Assembly: GCA_028706255.1 (NCBI GenBank)
Contig: JAQWBS010000001.1
Coordinates: forward strand, 280,563 to 344,562
Direction of reading: 5' to 3'
DNA from: Alphaproteobacteria bacterium
Lineage (GTDB): Bacteria; Pseudomonadota; Alphaproteobacteria; RF32; CAG-239
DNA: 64,000 nt
In this document: positions 27,295 to 35,881 of the stretch, one piece after another
Layout: the number at the start of each line of letters is the position of its first letter
Numbering within the stretch: position 1 is the first letter of the stretch
Made by a program: the position numbers and the translations under genes
The notes under the pieces: generated by a model
What the model was told of the DNA's origin: nothing
Databases searched by the model: none
Seen by the model: only the letters and a program-made list of their open reading frames with translations

Positions 27295-28293
27295 CTAATT
27301 TTTAAATTGATTCGCTTTCATGATGCCCAAAGAATAAGCTGTGAGCTTAGAGATTGCATCATAAAATTCTTGTCTCGACTTAACATTTTGCACCCAAAGT
27401 CTTAAAGTTTCATTAGCTTCTAAAATTTCCTGATATTGTGGTTTTTCAAGTTCAAAAACAACTCTTGAAAAATCTTGTGCATTCACCAAAACATAAACAT
27501 CATCTAAATTAACCGCTTTAACTTCTTCAGCATTACGATATTTGATGGTCATAATTTTACCAAATTTCTTATTAAACTTTGTCATAAAATCATCTGTTGG
27601 CTCAATTGGTTTATCTTGATTATTTTTAATTGTTTCCAATGAATAAATCTTATTAAATTCATTTGTTAAATAAATTTCACTATAAACGCCTTTTTCATCA
27701 TATTTGCTCAAAACCCCAAGATATGGCAACAATTTTGGTTCACCTTCAGCCAAACTTCTCAAAACAGATAGTTCATAAATATAATTAGAGCCTCGCTCTG
27801 CAGCATCTTTAACCAACATAGTTGCTGTGGCAATTAAAGCACCATTATCAGAAACTTTTGCTACTTCATTAAGTCTAACTTCAACATTGTCTAAACGTTG
27901 AATAACCCCCAAAATGGTTGCATTATCAGCCTTTGAAGTAATCACATTCAAATTGTGCTTTTCTAAGGAATCAAGCTTTTGGCGTAGCAAATCAACATCA
28001 GAATCTGTTGATTTTTTCAAGTCATCAAGTCCGTTTTCCAAACTCAGAACATCACCTTGCAAAACTTGAACTGCCAAATCAACTTCCTTATTTCCTTCCG
28101 AAAATAAATGCTTTTTAACAAAAGGCAAATGTGTTGAAGCAAGCCCCGCAATAATCAGTAATAAAATGAACATAAAAAAGACTTTTGAAAATGAAAAAGA
28201 CTTTTTCTTAACCTTTTTTTCCACTTTTTCAGTTTCAACAGATTTTTCATCAAAAGTTTCTTTTTTAGCCTTGTTTTCTTTGTTCTTAACCAT
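27295..28293 (-). CDS. Mitofilin/Mic60-like inner-membrane protein
   Basis: 332 residues. A lysine-rich cytoplasmic N-terminus (1-35) is followed by one membrane helix (FFMFILLLIIAGLAST, about 39-55), a periplasmic coiled coil (about 75-150) and a C-terminal domain. The position, divergent from tsaD, is where alphaproteobacteria keep hemC-hemD-mic60. Domain order matches bacterial Mic60, which shapes inner membranes. Similarity at residue level is weak by eye, so the call rests on architecture plus synteny. hemC and hemD are missing, and the gene instead leads the ADP-kinase/GATase transcript (12-bp gap). Confidence 0.6.
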   Translation of the reverse strand: MVKNKENKAKKETFDEKSVETEKVEKKVKKKSFSFSKVFFMFILLLIIAGLASTHLPFVKKHLFSEGNKEVDLAVQVLQGDVLSLENGLDDLKKSTDSDVDLLRQKLDSLEKHNLNVITSKADNATILGVIQRLDNVEVRLNEVAKVSDNGALIATATMLVKDAAERGSNYIYELSVLRSLAEGEPKLLPYLGVLSKYDEKGVYSEIYLTNEFNKIYSLETIKNNQDKPIEPTDDFMTKFNKKFGKIMTIKYRNAEEVKAVNLDDVYVLVNAQDFSRVVFELEKPQYQEILEANETLRLWVQNVKSRQEFYDAISKLTAYSLGIMKANQFKN

Positions 28294-28377
28294 TTTTAAA
28301 ACCTTTTCCTTTGCATATTTCTTTTGAACAGTGTATATAATTTAAAAAAAACTTCAATATTTATATGGAAAAATCAA

Positions 28378-29427
28378 ATGATAGTTTTAGGCATCGAAAG
28401 CAGTTGCGATGAAACGGCTGCAGCCATTTTAAATGAGAAAAAAAAAATTTTGGCAGAAACACTGCTCTCTCAACAAGAACATAAAGCTTTTGGCGGTGTT
28501 GTTCCTGAGCTTGCGGCTCGTGCACACTTAGAACATATTGATGAGATTATTGAGGAATGTATTGAAAAATCTGGGGTTAAAATTGAAGACATTGATGCGA
28601 TTGCAGCAACTTCTGGCCCTGGCTTGATTGGGGGTGTTTTAGTTGGTGTAATGGCCGCAAAAGCAATTTCTTTAGCGCTTAACAAGCCTTTCATTGCAGT
28701 TAATCACCTTGAAGGACACGCGCTTGCGGCTCGCCAATCTAACGATGTTTCCTTCCCTTACCTCTTGCTTTTAGTTTCGGGTGGACATTGCCAAATTTTG
28801 GTTGTTAAAGGAGTTGGACAATATGAAAGACTTGGCACAACCATTGATGATGCAGCGGGTGAAGCTTTTGATAAAGTTGCAAAAATGCTGGGCTTAGGTT
28901 ACCCAGGAGGTCCAATGATTGAAAAAATGGCAAATAAAGGTAATCCAAACCGTTTTGTTTTGCCAAGACCAATGATTAATTCTGATGACTATGATTTTTC
29001 TTTCTCAGGCTTAAAAACAGCTGTTCGAAAACTCGTTGAAGCTTATTCTCCTGACGGAAATGTTGCTAAAGCCATTATTAATCCTGAAGACACCGCAGAT
29101 ATTTGTGCAGCTTTCCAAGTTGCTGCAACAGAATGTTTGGTTAAAAAACTTGAAAAAGCCATCAAATATTTCAAAACAAATTATCCTGAAGGCAAAGATC
29201 TTGTTGTTTCAGGCGGAGTGGCTGCCAATTCTTTTTTGAGAGATAATCTAAGAAACTTGGCACACAGAAATCAACTCACCTTTGCAGCGCCTCCACTTCA
29301 ATATTGCACAGATAACGGTGTGATGATTGCTTGGGCAGGCTTGGAAAGATTCCAAAAAGGACTTGTTGATACGCTAGATTTCAAACCTCGTCCACGCTGG
29401 CCACTCGATGAAATTAGGTCTGAATAA
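28378..29427 (+). CDS. tsaD: tRNA N6-threonylcarbamoyladenosine transferase subunit TsaD
   Basis: Transfers threonylcarbamoyl to A37 of ANN-decoding tRNAs together with TsaB and TsaE. 349 residues. Motifs: GIESSCDETAAAIL, the metal-binding HLEGHALAA, LLVSGGHCQIL, DDAAGEAFDKVAKMLGLGYPGG, FSFSGLKTAVR, VVSGGVAANSFLR and CTDNGVMIAWAG. ATG at 28378 starts at the conserved MIVLGIESS; the ATG at 28324 would add 18 unconserved residues. tsaE lies 26 kb away in this window. nth follows with no gap. Confidence 0.97.
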   Translation: MIVLGIESSCDETAAAILNEKKKILAETLLSQQEHKAFGGVVPELAARAHLEHIDEIIEECIEKSGVKIEDIDAIAATSGPGLIGGVLVGVMAAKAISLALNKPFIAVNHLEGHALAARQSNDVSFPYLLLLVSGGHCQILVVKGVGQYERLGTTIDDAAGEAFDKVAKMLGLGYPGGPMIEKMANKGNPNRFVLPRPMINSDDYDFSFSGLKTAVRKLVEAYSPDGNVAKAIINPEDTADICAAFQVAATECLVKKLEKAIKYFKTNYPEGKDLVVSGGVAANSFLRDNLRNLAHRNQLTFAAPPLQYCTDNGVMIAWAGLERFQKGLVDTLDFKPRPRWPLDEIRSE

Positions 29428-30063
29428 ATGACAAAAAAAGAAAAAGCGATAGAAATTTTTAAGATTTTGGAAAAAGAAATTCCTAACCCAGTAAGTGAGT
29501 TAGAATATACAAATCCATATACATTTCTTGTCGCTGTGGTGCTTTCCGCTCAAAGCACAGATAAAGGAGTTAACAAAGCAACAAAAGCTTTATTTGAATT
29601 TGTTGACACGCCTCAAAAAATGGTTGCCTTAGGCATTGATAAACTCAAAGATTACATCAAAACAATCGGCTTATATAATAACAAAGCAAAAAACATCATT
29701 GCTTTGAGCCAAGATTTGGTTGAAAAATACAATGGTATTGTCCCTCATAATAGAGAAGCTTTAGAAAACTTGGCAGGTGTTGGGCGTAAGACCGCTAATG
29801 TTGTCTTGAATGTTATCTGGGACGAACCAGTAATTGCCGTTGACACGCATGTTATTCGCATTTCTAACCGTCTTGATTTCTCAACTTCACAAAATCCACT
29901 CAAAATTGAAGAAGACTTAAATAAACTCCTTCCTAATGACTATAAAAAAATAGCAAACCACTTGCTTGTTTTGTTTGGCAGATATACTTGCAAAGCGCAA
30001 AAGCCAGATTGTGAAAATTGCCCAATTGCTCACCTCTGTCAATCAACCGACAAAAGAATATAA
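29428..30063 (+). CDS. nth: Endonuclease III
   Basis: Base-excision glycosylase/AP lyase for oxidised pyrimidines. 211 residues. The helix-hairpin-helix LAGVGRKTANVVLNV holds the catalytic Lys, and AVDTHVIRISNRL holds the catalytic Asp. CKAQKPDCENCPIAHLC provides the four cysteines of the [4Fe-4S] cluster. Its ATG immediately follows the tsaD stop, implying coupled translation. Confidence 0.96.
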   Translation: MTKKEKAIEIFKILEKEIPNPVSELEYTNPYTFLVAVVLSAQSTDKGVNKATKALFEFVDTPQKMVALGIDKLKDYIKTIGLYNNKAKNIIALSQDLVEKYNGIVPHNREALENLAGVGRKTANVVLNVIWDEPVIAVDTHVIRISNRLDFSTSQNPLKIEEDLNKLLPNDYKKIANHLLVLFGRYTCKAQKPDCENCPIAHLCQSTDKRI

Positions 30064-30075
30064 ATAAAAATATTT

Positions 30076-31515
30076 CTATTTTTTGATAACCTTTTGTTTA
30101 TTAAGCCTTTTCCAGTTTTCATCAACTTCTCCACAAATTGGAAATCCAAATAAATAAGTGATCCCACGTAGAAAATATAAAATGTTCAAACCAAGGATTC
30201 TTAAGAAAATCTTTTCATTTTTAAAACTAAAAAAGAAGATGTACCTATTAAATAAATATTTGTAAAAATAAGATTTATATGGTGTCATTCTTAAATATTT
30301 AAAATATTCTTTTCTATGTAAATGACCATTTGTTGTTGGATTCCAAGGCTTCTGTGATGTTATTAAATGTACAATACTTGGGTTATCCAAAGCTTTAAAC
30401 ATTTGAGGGTATCCACCTGGTGCTGTTAACACTTCAGGAAAAGAAGATGTATTCCATACGCTGGAAACATATTTTATTTGGTTTTGCATAACAATATTCA
30501 AAGCATCTTGATCCAAATATAAAGGCTTATTCTCAATTAAAAATTTTGAACATTTTTCAAATAACTTGTTTTTTCTCCAAAAATCTAAGTTCATCAATAA
30601 AGCACCGGCATTTACATATTTTCCATTTTTTCTGATTTCTAGACGTTCAAGACAAACTTTATAATTTCGTGCTTTAACCCCGGCAATAGCAAAATTTTTA
30701 AGATTTGTTCTCCAAAAAGGAGACAAAGACTTCATAACCAACATATCAACATCTAAATAAATTATTTTTTTATATTCTGGAAAAAGGTAACATAAATAAA
30801 GGCGATAAAAAACATTAATAGGAAATCTTGAACGAAGGTAAAAATCTCTGAATAGTGAATCTGAAATTGATTTAAATTCTATTTGTACATCTCCAGCACT
30901 CAGTGATAAAATTTTTTGTTTGTTTTCAGCAGAAAAGTCATTCGTGATGATATAAATCTTTATAAATTCATCTTTCTTCTTATTACTTTTAATTGAAGTA
31001 ATACAAACTGCTGTATGTTGTGCATATAAATCATTGGGGGTTAATGCAATAGTAAATTGATTAAATATTTTACCTATTTCATTGATTTTATCTGATAAAT
31101 ATTCTCCAGATTTTAAATATATTTTATGAATATGTTTATATGACTGAATTTGATTAATAAAATTATCCCAATTTTTATCAATAAATTCAATAAAAGCTTT
31201 AGGACTTCTACGTTTCTTATAACGTGATATAAATTCATTTTTTAAATCTATTTTTGGTGCAACAATAATAAAGGGCAGACCATTTGTTATCAATCTATCA
31301 ATCACTTCAGGTTGTGTAGAAACCAACACATAGTCAAACTGAGGTAATTTTTCTTTTATTACCTTCAGATAATTTTCTGGAAAATTGGGCTTTTTTTCAC
31401 CATTTGAAAATCTGGAAAACTCATTTGAATCTAAATCTAAAACTTTTAAGTTTTTACAATCTGTGGCAAACTTGCTCTTACCAACAGCGCTAAAACCAGA
31501 TATAATAATTCCCAT
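30076..31515 (-). CDS. P-loop kinase-like domain fused to GT8 glycosyltransferase
   Basis: 479 residues with two parts. Residues 1 to about 160 form a P-loop domain: IIISGFSAVGKSKFATD (Walker A), VLDLDSNEFSRF, PENYLKVIKEKL, DYVLVSTQPEVIDRL and DKNWDNFINQI. This resembles a small nucleotide-kinase-like family that I associate with phages and Firmicutes as a stand-alone protein. Residues about 165-479 are a GT8 (LPS galactosyl/glucosyltransferase-like) domain with YRLYLCYLFPEYKKIIYLD, the DVD metal site near 254, NAGALLMNLDFW, LDQDALNIV and HLITSQKPWNP. The combination is unusual. The gene is AT-rich even for this genome and stands alone, so it may be acquired. Confidence 0.75.
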   Translation of the reverse strand: MGIIISGFSAVGKSKFATDCKNLKVLDLDSNEFSRFSNGEKKPNFPENYLKVIKEKLPQFDYVLVSTQPEVIDRLITNGLPFIIVAPKIDLKNEFISRYKKRRSPKAFIEFIDKNWDNFINQIQSYKHIHKIYLKSGEYLSDKINEIGKIFNQFTIALTPNDLYAQHTAVCITSIKSNKKKDEFIKIYIITNDFSAENKQKILSLSAGDVQIEFKSISDSLFRDFYLRSRFPINVFYRLYLCYLFPEYKKIIYLDVDMLVMKSLSPFWRTNLKNFAIAGVKARNYKVCLERLEIRKNGKYVNAGALLMNLDFWRKNKLFEKCSKFLIENKPLYLDQDALNIVMQNQIKYVSSVWNTSSFPEVLTAPGGYPQMFKALDNPSIVHLITSQKPWNPTTNGHLHRKEYFKYLRMTPYKSYFYKYLFNRYIFFFSFKNEKIFLRILGLNILYFLRGITYLFGFPICGEVDENWKRLNKQKVIKK

Positions 31516-31597
31516 CTTTCAAACCTTAAATTGATTGATTATCATTCAATATTAACACAATATTTTCTTAAAATTCCAGATAAATTATTATAAAAAC

Positions 31598-31621
31598 AAA
31601 AACTCCCTTTCGGGAGTTTTA
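31598..31621 (-). terminator. Terminator after secB
   Basis: Stem AAAACTCCC / GGGAGTTTT with a TTTC loop. On the minus strand it is followed by a T-rich run three bases after the secB stop. Confidence 0.8.
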
Positions 31622-31623
31622 AT

Positions 31624-32079
31624 TTAGTTTTTCGCTTCAGGCGCTTGCTCTCTGGCATTATACATTGCCACAAAATCAATCGGATTAAGCATTAAAGGAG
31701 GAAGTCCACCAGAAACCAATGTGTTTGTCACAACACTTCTCACATATGGGAATAAAAGTCTTGGAATTTCAATCAAAAGAACTGGCTCGAGGTGTTCTTG
31801 AGGCACATTAATTGCCACAACGCCAGCATATGTTAATTCAAGAACAAAAAGTTTTTTCTTCTTGATGTCAGCATCAATTGACATCTGCAATTCAACATTA
31901 AATAAATTCTCTTTTATATGATTTGCTTCAACATTAATTTTAATGTCTGTTTCTGGTCCTTGATTAACTTCTTCAAAAATTTCAGGTGCATAAGGAATTT
32001 CCAAAGACAAATCTTTGATATATTGATTTCTCACCATAATTGAAGGGAGTTCAGCCTGTGATTCTTTTTTTTCTGTCAT
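31624..32079 (-). CDS. secB: Protein-export chaperone SecB
   Basis: Tetrameric cytosolic chaperone that keeps preproteins unfolded and hands them to SecA. 151 residues. MVRNQYIKDLSLEIPYAP is the family N-terminus; VVAINVPQEHLEPVLLIEIPRLLFPYVRSVV (quoted in parts: LLIEIPRLLFPYVRSVV) and GLPPLMLNPIDFVAMY are diagnostic. It lies divergently from the Tim44-type gene and near dnaQ-coaE, the arrangement seen beside many alphaproteobacterial origins. Confidence 0.97.
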   Translation of the reverse strand: MTEKKESQAELPSIMVRNQYIKDLSLEIPYAPEIFEEVNQGPETDIKINVEANHIKENLFNVELQMSIDADIKKKKLFVLELTYAGVVAINVPQEHLEPVLLIEIPRLLFPYVRSVVTNTLVSGGLPPLMLNPIDFVAMYNAREQAPEAKN

Positions 32080-32112
32080 AAAAATTTCTCCTAAATAAGA
32101 TTTTATAACAAT

Positions 32113-32159
32113 TTATCAACATCAAAGTCTTATGGCAAGTTTAATTTAGATGTTGATAA
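32113..32159. promoter_or_regulatory. Inverted repeat between secB and timA
   Basis: Perfect 11-bp inverted repeat: TTATCAACATC at 32113 and GATGTTGATAA at 32149, separated by 25 bases, in the divergent intergenic region. Each arm contains TTATCAACA, one base from the DnaA box TTATNCACA. It could be a dyad operator or a pair of facing DnaA-type sites controlling both genes. Confidence 0.5.
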
Positions 32160-32210
32160 TAAGTTTATTTAACACTATATTTAGGGAAGAACTGTTGAGA
32201 AAGGAAGAAA

Positions 32211-32870
32211 ATGTTTTTTGATATCATTATTTTGGTTGTTTTAGTCGTCATCATTTATGGACGTCTCAAAAATGTTTTGGGAACACGCCCCGAAGTTCAT
32301 AAAACCGAACTTTCGGAAAAAGCTGCTGAAAAAATCTTTGACATCATTTTGAAAGAATCAAAAAGCAATTCAACCAATGAGCTTATTGAAAAGGGAGAGA
32401 TTGAACCTCTTGAAAAAGAAGAAGCGTTGAGTGAAACGGATAAAGTTTTATTGCAAATTCCAAATTTTGACAAAGAAAGATTTATAAATAATTCTAAAAA
32501 AGCTTTTGAAATTATTATCACTTCTTTTAGCCAAGGAGATGTTGAAACGCTTGAAAATTTAGTCAGCAAAACCCTACTCAAAAAATTTACAGATATCATT
32601 GAACAGAGAAAAAATGAGGGTGTTATCGCCGAAACAGATTTTATTGGCTTTGAATTTGCCGAAATTTATGAAGCAAAAATTCTCAAAAGCGGTTTAGCAA
32701 AAATCAGTATGAAATTTGTTTCAGAACAAGTTAACATCCTTAAAGATGCTTCAGGAAAAGTCATTGAAGGAGATGAAAACTTCATTCAAAACATCACTGA
32801 TGTTTGGACTTTTGAAAGAAATATAACTTCAACCAGCCCTAATTGGCTCCTTACTTCAACAAAGAAATGA
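32211..32870 (+). CDS. Tim44/TimA-type inner-membrane-associated protein
   Basis: 219 residues. An N-terminal hydrophobic helix (FFDIIILVVLVVIIYGRL) is followed by a charged linker. The Tim44-like domain covers about residues 90-215 (FEIIITSFSQGDVETLENLVS, then FVSEQVNILKDASGKVI and DVWTFERN). In alphaproteobacteria this family is the relative of the mitochondrial import subunit Tim44 and sits between secB and mltA, exactly as here. Its bacterial function is not settled. Its stop overlaps the mltA start (ATGA). Confidence 0.88.
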   Translation: MFFDIIILVVLVVIIYGRLKNVLGTRPEVHKTELSEKAAEKIFDIILKESKSNSTNELIEKGEIEPLEKEEALSETDKVLLQIPNFDKERFINNSKKAFEIIITSFSQGDVETLENLVSKTLLKKFTDIIEQRKNEGVIAETDFIGFEFAEIYEAKILKSGLAKISMKFVSEQVNILKDASGKVIEGDENFIQNITDVWTFERNITSTSPNWLLTSTKK

Positions 32871-34093
32871 TGAAAAATTTTCTTGCCTTTTTATGGATTC
32901 CCCTCCTCGCTTTTATTCTTTTTAAAGAATTTAAAAGCCCAACAGAACCTCAAATAATTGACACACAAGTCACTGAAACACCAAAGCAAGAGGAAGTTAT
33001 TGAAGAAATAAAAATCAATCTCCTAGATAGCGAATTTAAAGCAATCCCAAACTGGGAAAAAGATTCTAATCTGGCAGCTTTTAAAAAAGCTTTTGAAAAT
33101 TCATGCAAAATTATTTCTTCAAAAAAAGATAAATATCTTGCAGATTCTGTCATTAAAATTGAAACAAAAAAATATCAAGAAATTTGTGATAAATCAGCTC
33201 AAACTAAAGATTTCAAAAAATTTATTGAAGAAAATTTTACCCCTTTTCTTATAATTGAAAACGGCAATGAATTTGGGAAATTCACCTCTTATTATGAATC
33301 AAGAATTAATGCATCTCACAAAAAATCAGAAAAATATAAATATCCTGTTTATGGTAAACCAAATGATTTAATTGAAATAAATATCAAAGATTTCGACGAT
33401 TCCCTGCCAAGCAAAAGACTTGTTGGAAGAGTTGAAAAAAATAAAATGGTTAAATATTACACTCGTGAAGATATCTACGAAGGCAAAATAAATGCCCCAA
33501 TCATTTTTTGGACAGATAGTTATATTGACTTATTTATTATGCAAATTCAAGGTTCTGCCATTGCTCATTTTGATAATGGACAAGATATGAGAATTGGTTA
33601 TGCAGAAAACAATGGATATAATTTCAAAGGAATTGGTAGTATTTTACTTAAGAAAGGACTTCTTAAAGCCGGACAAGCTTCAATGGGTGGCATTAAGCAA
33701 TGGATGCTTGAAAATCCTAAGCTTGCTTTAGAAAATATGATGGAAAATGAAAGATTCATCTTTCATCGCTTAATTGATGCCGAGGGTCCGCTTGGAGCTC
33801 AAGGTGCTCCATTAATTGCTGGTAGAAGTGTTGCTGTTGACAGAAAATTTATTCCTTTAGGAAGTGTTTTATGGGTTGATACAACAGGTCCTCAAAATGA
33901 GAAAATTCAGAAATTAGTTGTTGCACAAGACATTGGAAGTGCTATAAAAGGAGCTATCCGAGGAGATTATTTCTGGGGCTCAGGAAATGATGAAGTTCTT
34001 GAAATGGCTGGAAAAATGAATTCTTCGGGAAGACTTTTCATTCTTCTTCCAAAATCTGCGGAGATAAAAAATGGCAACAAAAAAACCCAATAA
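32867..34093 (+). CDS. mltA: Membrane-bound lytic murein transglycosylase A
   Basis: Cleaves peptidoglycan glycan strands with formation of 1,6-anhydro-muramic acid. 408 residues with an N-terminal signal anchor (NFLAFLWIPLLAFILF) and no lipobox cysteine. The MltA barrel domain has FWTDSYIDLFIMQIQGSA and IGYAENNGYNFKGIG. The 3D domain has IPLGSVLWVDT, VVAQDIGSAIKGAIRGDYFWG with the catalytic Asp region, and MAGKMNSSGRLFILLP. The ATG at 32867 overlaps the preceding stop; an upstream non-ATG start adds only eight residues from the neighbour's frame. Confidence 0.92.
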   Translation: MMKNFLAFLWIPLLAFILFKEFKSPTEPQIIDTQVTETPKQEEVIEEIKINLLDSEFKAIPNWEKDSNLAAFKKAFENSCKIISSKKDKYLADSVIKIETKKYQEICDKSAQTKDFKKFIEENFTPFLIIENGNEFGKFTSYYESRINASHKKSEKYKYPVYGKPNDLIEINIKDFDDSLPSKRLVGRVEKNKMVKYYTREDIYEGKINAPIIFWTDSYIDLFIMQIQGSAIAHFDNGQDMRIGYAENNGYNFKGIGSILLKKGLLKAGQASMGGIKQWMLENPKLALENMMENERFIFHRLIDAEGPLGAQGAPLIAGRSVAVDRKFIPLGSVLWVDTTGPQNEKIQKLVVAQDIGSAIKGAIRGDYFWGSGNDEVLEMAGKMNSSGRLFILLPKSAEIKNGNKKTQ

Positions 34094-34601
34094 AGCCGAT
34101 TTAATGACCTATAAGGCTCTGCAAAAAGCTGTTGAAGAAAACAAGCTTAAAATTTTTGTAAATGATATTATTTTGAACAAACCTGGAATTGCTGTTTATA
34201 ATCCATGGGAAAATCTTCTGCCTAAACTCCTGCCTGTCTTAATTGGTTTTTTTGTTCTATTTTTTAGTGTTATTCTTGGATTAATTATCATTATTGGTTC
34301 TTTAGCGCTGAATGAAAGAATTTGCAAAAAAAAGCTTAATATTCGTTTTTATAACCGCACCAAGGAATATGTTTTAAAATCTTACGACACATATGATGAA
34401 ATTTGGCAACTTGGTGGCTTAATTCTTGCTGATAGCGAAAATAAGAAAAACTCTTGTTTATCACCAGAAGAAAACTGGAAAGAATATATTATCCATAATT
34501 TTTCAGAGTTAATGATTGATAAGAAAGAAGAAAAACCTGAAGAAAAAGTTGAAGATAAAAAAGAAAATGAACAAAAAAGCATCAGAAGACCAAGAAGATA
34601 A
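34071..34601 (+). CDS. Hypothetical membrane protein
   Basis: 176 residues, no family recognised. About 50 polar residues precede one or two tightly packed membrane helices (LLPVLIGFFVLFFSVILGL and the following IIIIGSLAL). A soluble domain and a lysine/glutamate-rich tail (KEEKPEEKVEDKKENEQK) follow. It overlaps the end of mltA by 23 bases and the start of the Smr gene by 35, so all are cotranslated. Position suggests an envelope role, but nothing in the sequence proves it. Confidence 0.7.
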   Translation: MATKKPNKADLMTYKALQKAVEENKLKIFVNDIILNKPGIAVYNPWENLLPKLLPVLIGFFVLFFSVILGLIIIIGSLALNERICKKKLNIRFYNRTKEYVLKSYDTYDEIWQLGGLILADSENKKNSCLSPEENWKEYIIHNFSELMIDKKEEKPEEKVEDKKENEQKSIRRPRR

Positions 34602-35103
34602 CCTTGCTTGGGAAGACTTCACAAAAACAATAAAAAAAATTGATACGGATGAAAAAATTTCATATCATGAAATTAAACCGATTCAAATTAATAATGATAT
34701 AACTTATTTTCAAATTGAAACAAATAAAAATTTAGATGATTTAGAAATTGGCTCATTAGACAATATTGACCGTTCAACTGCTAAAAAATTTAATCGTCAT
34801 GAATATCGTATAGAAGCAGAACTTGATTTGCACGGATACACAGAAAAAAAAGCATTTGATGCTGTTACAAGTTTTATTAAAAAATCTTATCTTCAAGAAA
34901 AAAGATGTGTCATTATTGTCACAGGAAAAGGACTAAGAAAAGAGGAAGATGATATCTTCTCCTCTCGTGGAGTTTTGAAGGATAAAGTCCCTCAGTGGCT
35001 CAATTCTGAAGATTTACGACCTTTCATTCTTTCAATAAAACACCCCTCTCCTAGCTTAGGCGGAACAGGAGCTTTATATATTTTACTTAAGAGAAATAAA
35101 TAA
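34567..35103 (+). CDS. Smr-domain protein
   Basis: 178 residues. A disordered N-terminal half of about 85 residues precedes a C-terminal Smr domain: EAELDLHGYTEKKAFDAV (LDLHG motif), VIIVTGKGLRK (TGKG motif) and HPSPSLGGTGALYILLKR. Smr domains are endonucleases or RNA/DNA-binding modules; the gene is a regular neighbour of mltA in alphaproteobacteria. ATG at 34567 is preferred to 34516 because the extra residues are just the lysine-rich overlap with the upstream frame. Confidence 0.88.
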   Translation: MNKKASEDQEDNLAWEDFTKTIKKIDTDEKISYHEIKPIQINNDITYFQIETNKNLDDLEIGSLDNIDRSTAKKFNRHEYRIEAELDLHGYTEKKAFDAVTSFIKKSYLQEKRCVIIVTGKGLRKEEDDIFSSRGVLKDKVPQWLNSEDLRPFILSIKHPSPSLGGTGALYILLKRNK

Positions 35104-35175
35104 ACATTTGAATTTATTAAATATAAAAGTTATAACATACATAATAACTTATTATTTACTTAACATTATACAATT

Positions 35176-35841
35176 ATGAAAAATATTTTAGTAATTTTTG
35201 ATTTTGATGGAACAATATGTGATACAAATCCTTCTTGGTTAGAAGCATATAACAACTATTTAAGTATTTATAATATTCAAATAGACAAGCTTCTTTGGGA
35301 CAATATCCTTCAATATACGAACGATATTGGAAGAATTGAATATATAAACGAAAAAAACAATCTAAAACTAAACGAAGATGATGTTTATGAAATTCACAAA
35401 GAATTTTATAAAACAATAAAAAACAAACCCTTAGTTCTTTCTAATGGTTTTATGGGATTATTTGAAAACTATCCTAATATATGTATTGCAACAGGTGGAA
35501 CACTTGAAGAAACTAAAGAAAAAATAGCTAATCTTGGAATAGGAAAATATTTCAACGAAGATAATATTTATCTTTCTTCAACAACAAAAGGGTGTAAAAA
35601 GGATTTATTCAAGTATATTGCATTAATTAATAACTTTGACCTAAGTAATTGTTTTGCAGTAGAAGATTCTGTTAATGGAATTAGAGAAGCAAAACATGCA
35701 GGAATAAATATTATCCCTTATGCATATTATTGGGGGGAAAATTTAAATAGATATATAGTTCAAACAACTCAACTCGGAATTAGCTATATTGCTTATAGTG
35801 CTGAAAGCATAAAGACTAGAATTAAAAATTTACAAAAATAA
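35176..35841 (+). CDS. HAD-superfamily phosphatase (phosphoglycolate-phosphatase-like)
   Basis: 221 residues. FDFDGTICDTNPSWLEAY is motif I. CIATGGTLEETKEKIANLG is motif II. NCFAVEDSVNGIREAKHAG is motif IV, with the DSxxG form of beta-phosphoglucomutase/Gph-like enzymes. Codon use is even more AT-biased than its neighbours. It has no close operon partner and ends in a strong terminator. Substrate unknown. Confidence 0.82.
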   Translation: MKNILVIFDFDGTICDTNPSWLEAYNNYLSIYNIQIDKLLWDNILQYTNDIGRIEYINEKNNLKLNEDDVYEIHKEFYKTIKNKPLVLSNGFMGLFENYPNICIATGGTLEETKEKIANLGIGKYFNEDNIYLSSTTKGCKKDLFKYIALINNFDLSNCFAVEDSVNGIREAKHAGINIIPYAYYWGENLNRYIVQTTQLGISYIAYSAESIKTRIKNLQK

Positions 35842-35846
35842 AAAAT

Positions 35847-35876
35847 AAGTCCTGTTTTTAGATAAAAACAGGACTT
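35847..35876. terminator. Bidirectional terminator between HAD gene and dnaQ
   Basis: Perfect 14-bp stem AAGTCCTGTTTTTA / TAAAAACAGGACTT with a two-base loop and T-rich flanks, between convergent genes. Confidence 0.85.
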
Positions 35877-35881
35877 TATTA

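Noticed and set aside
30076..31515. Two separate genes misjoined at the P-loop/GT8 boundary
   Set aside because: The frame is continuous, no stop or second ribosome site with ATG is visible at the junction, and the linker is protein-like; error cannot be fully excluded.
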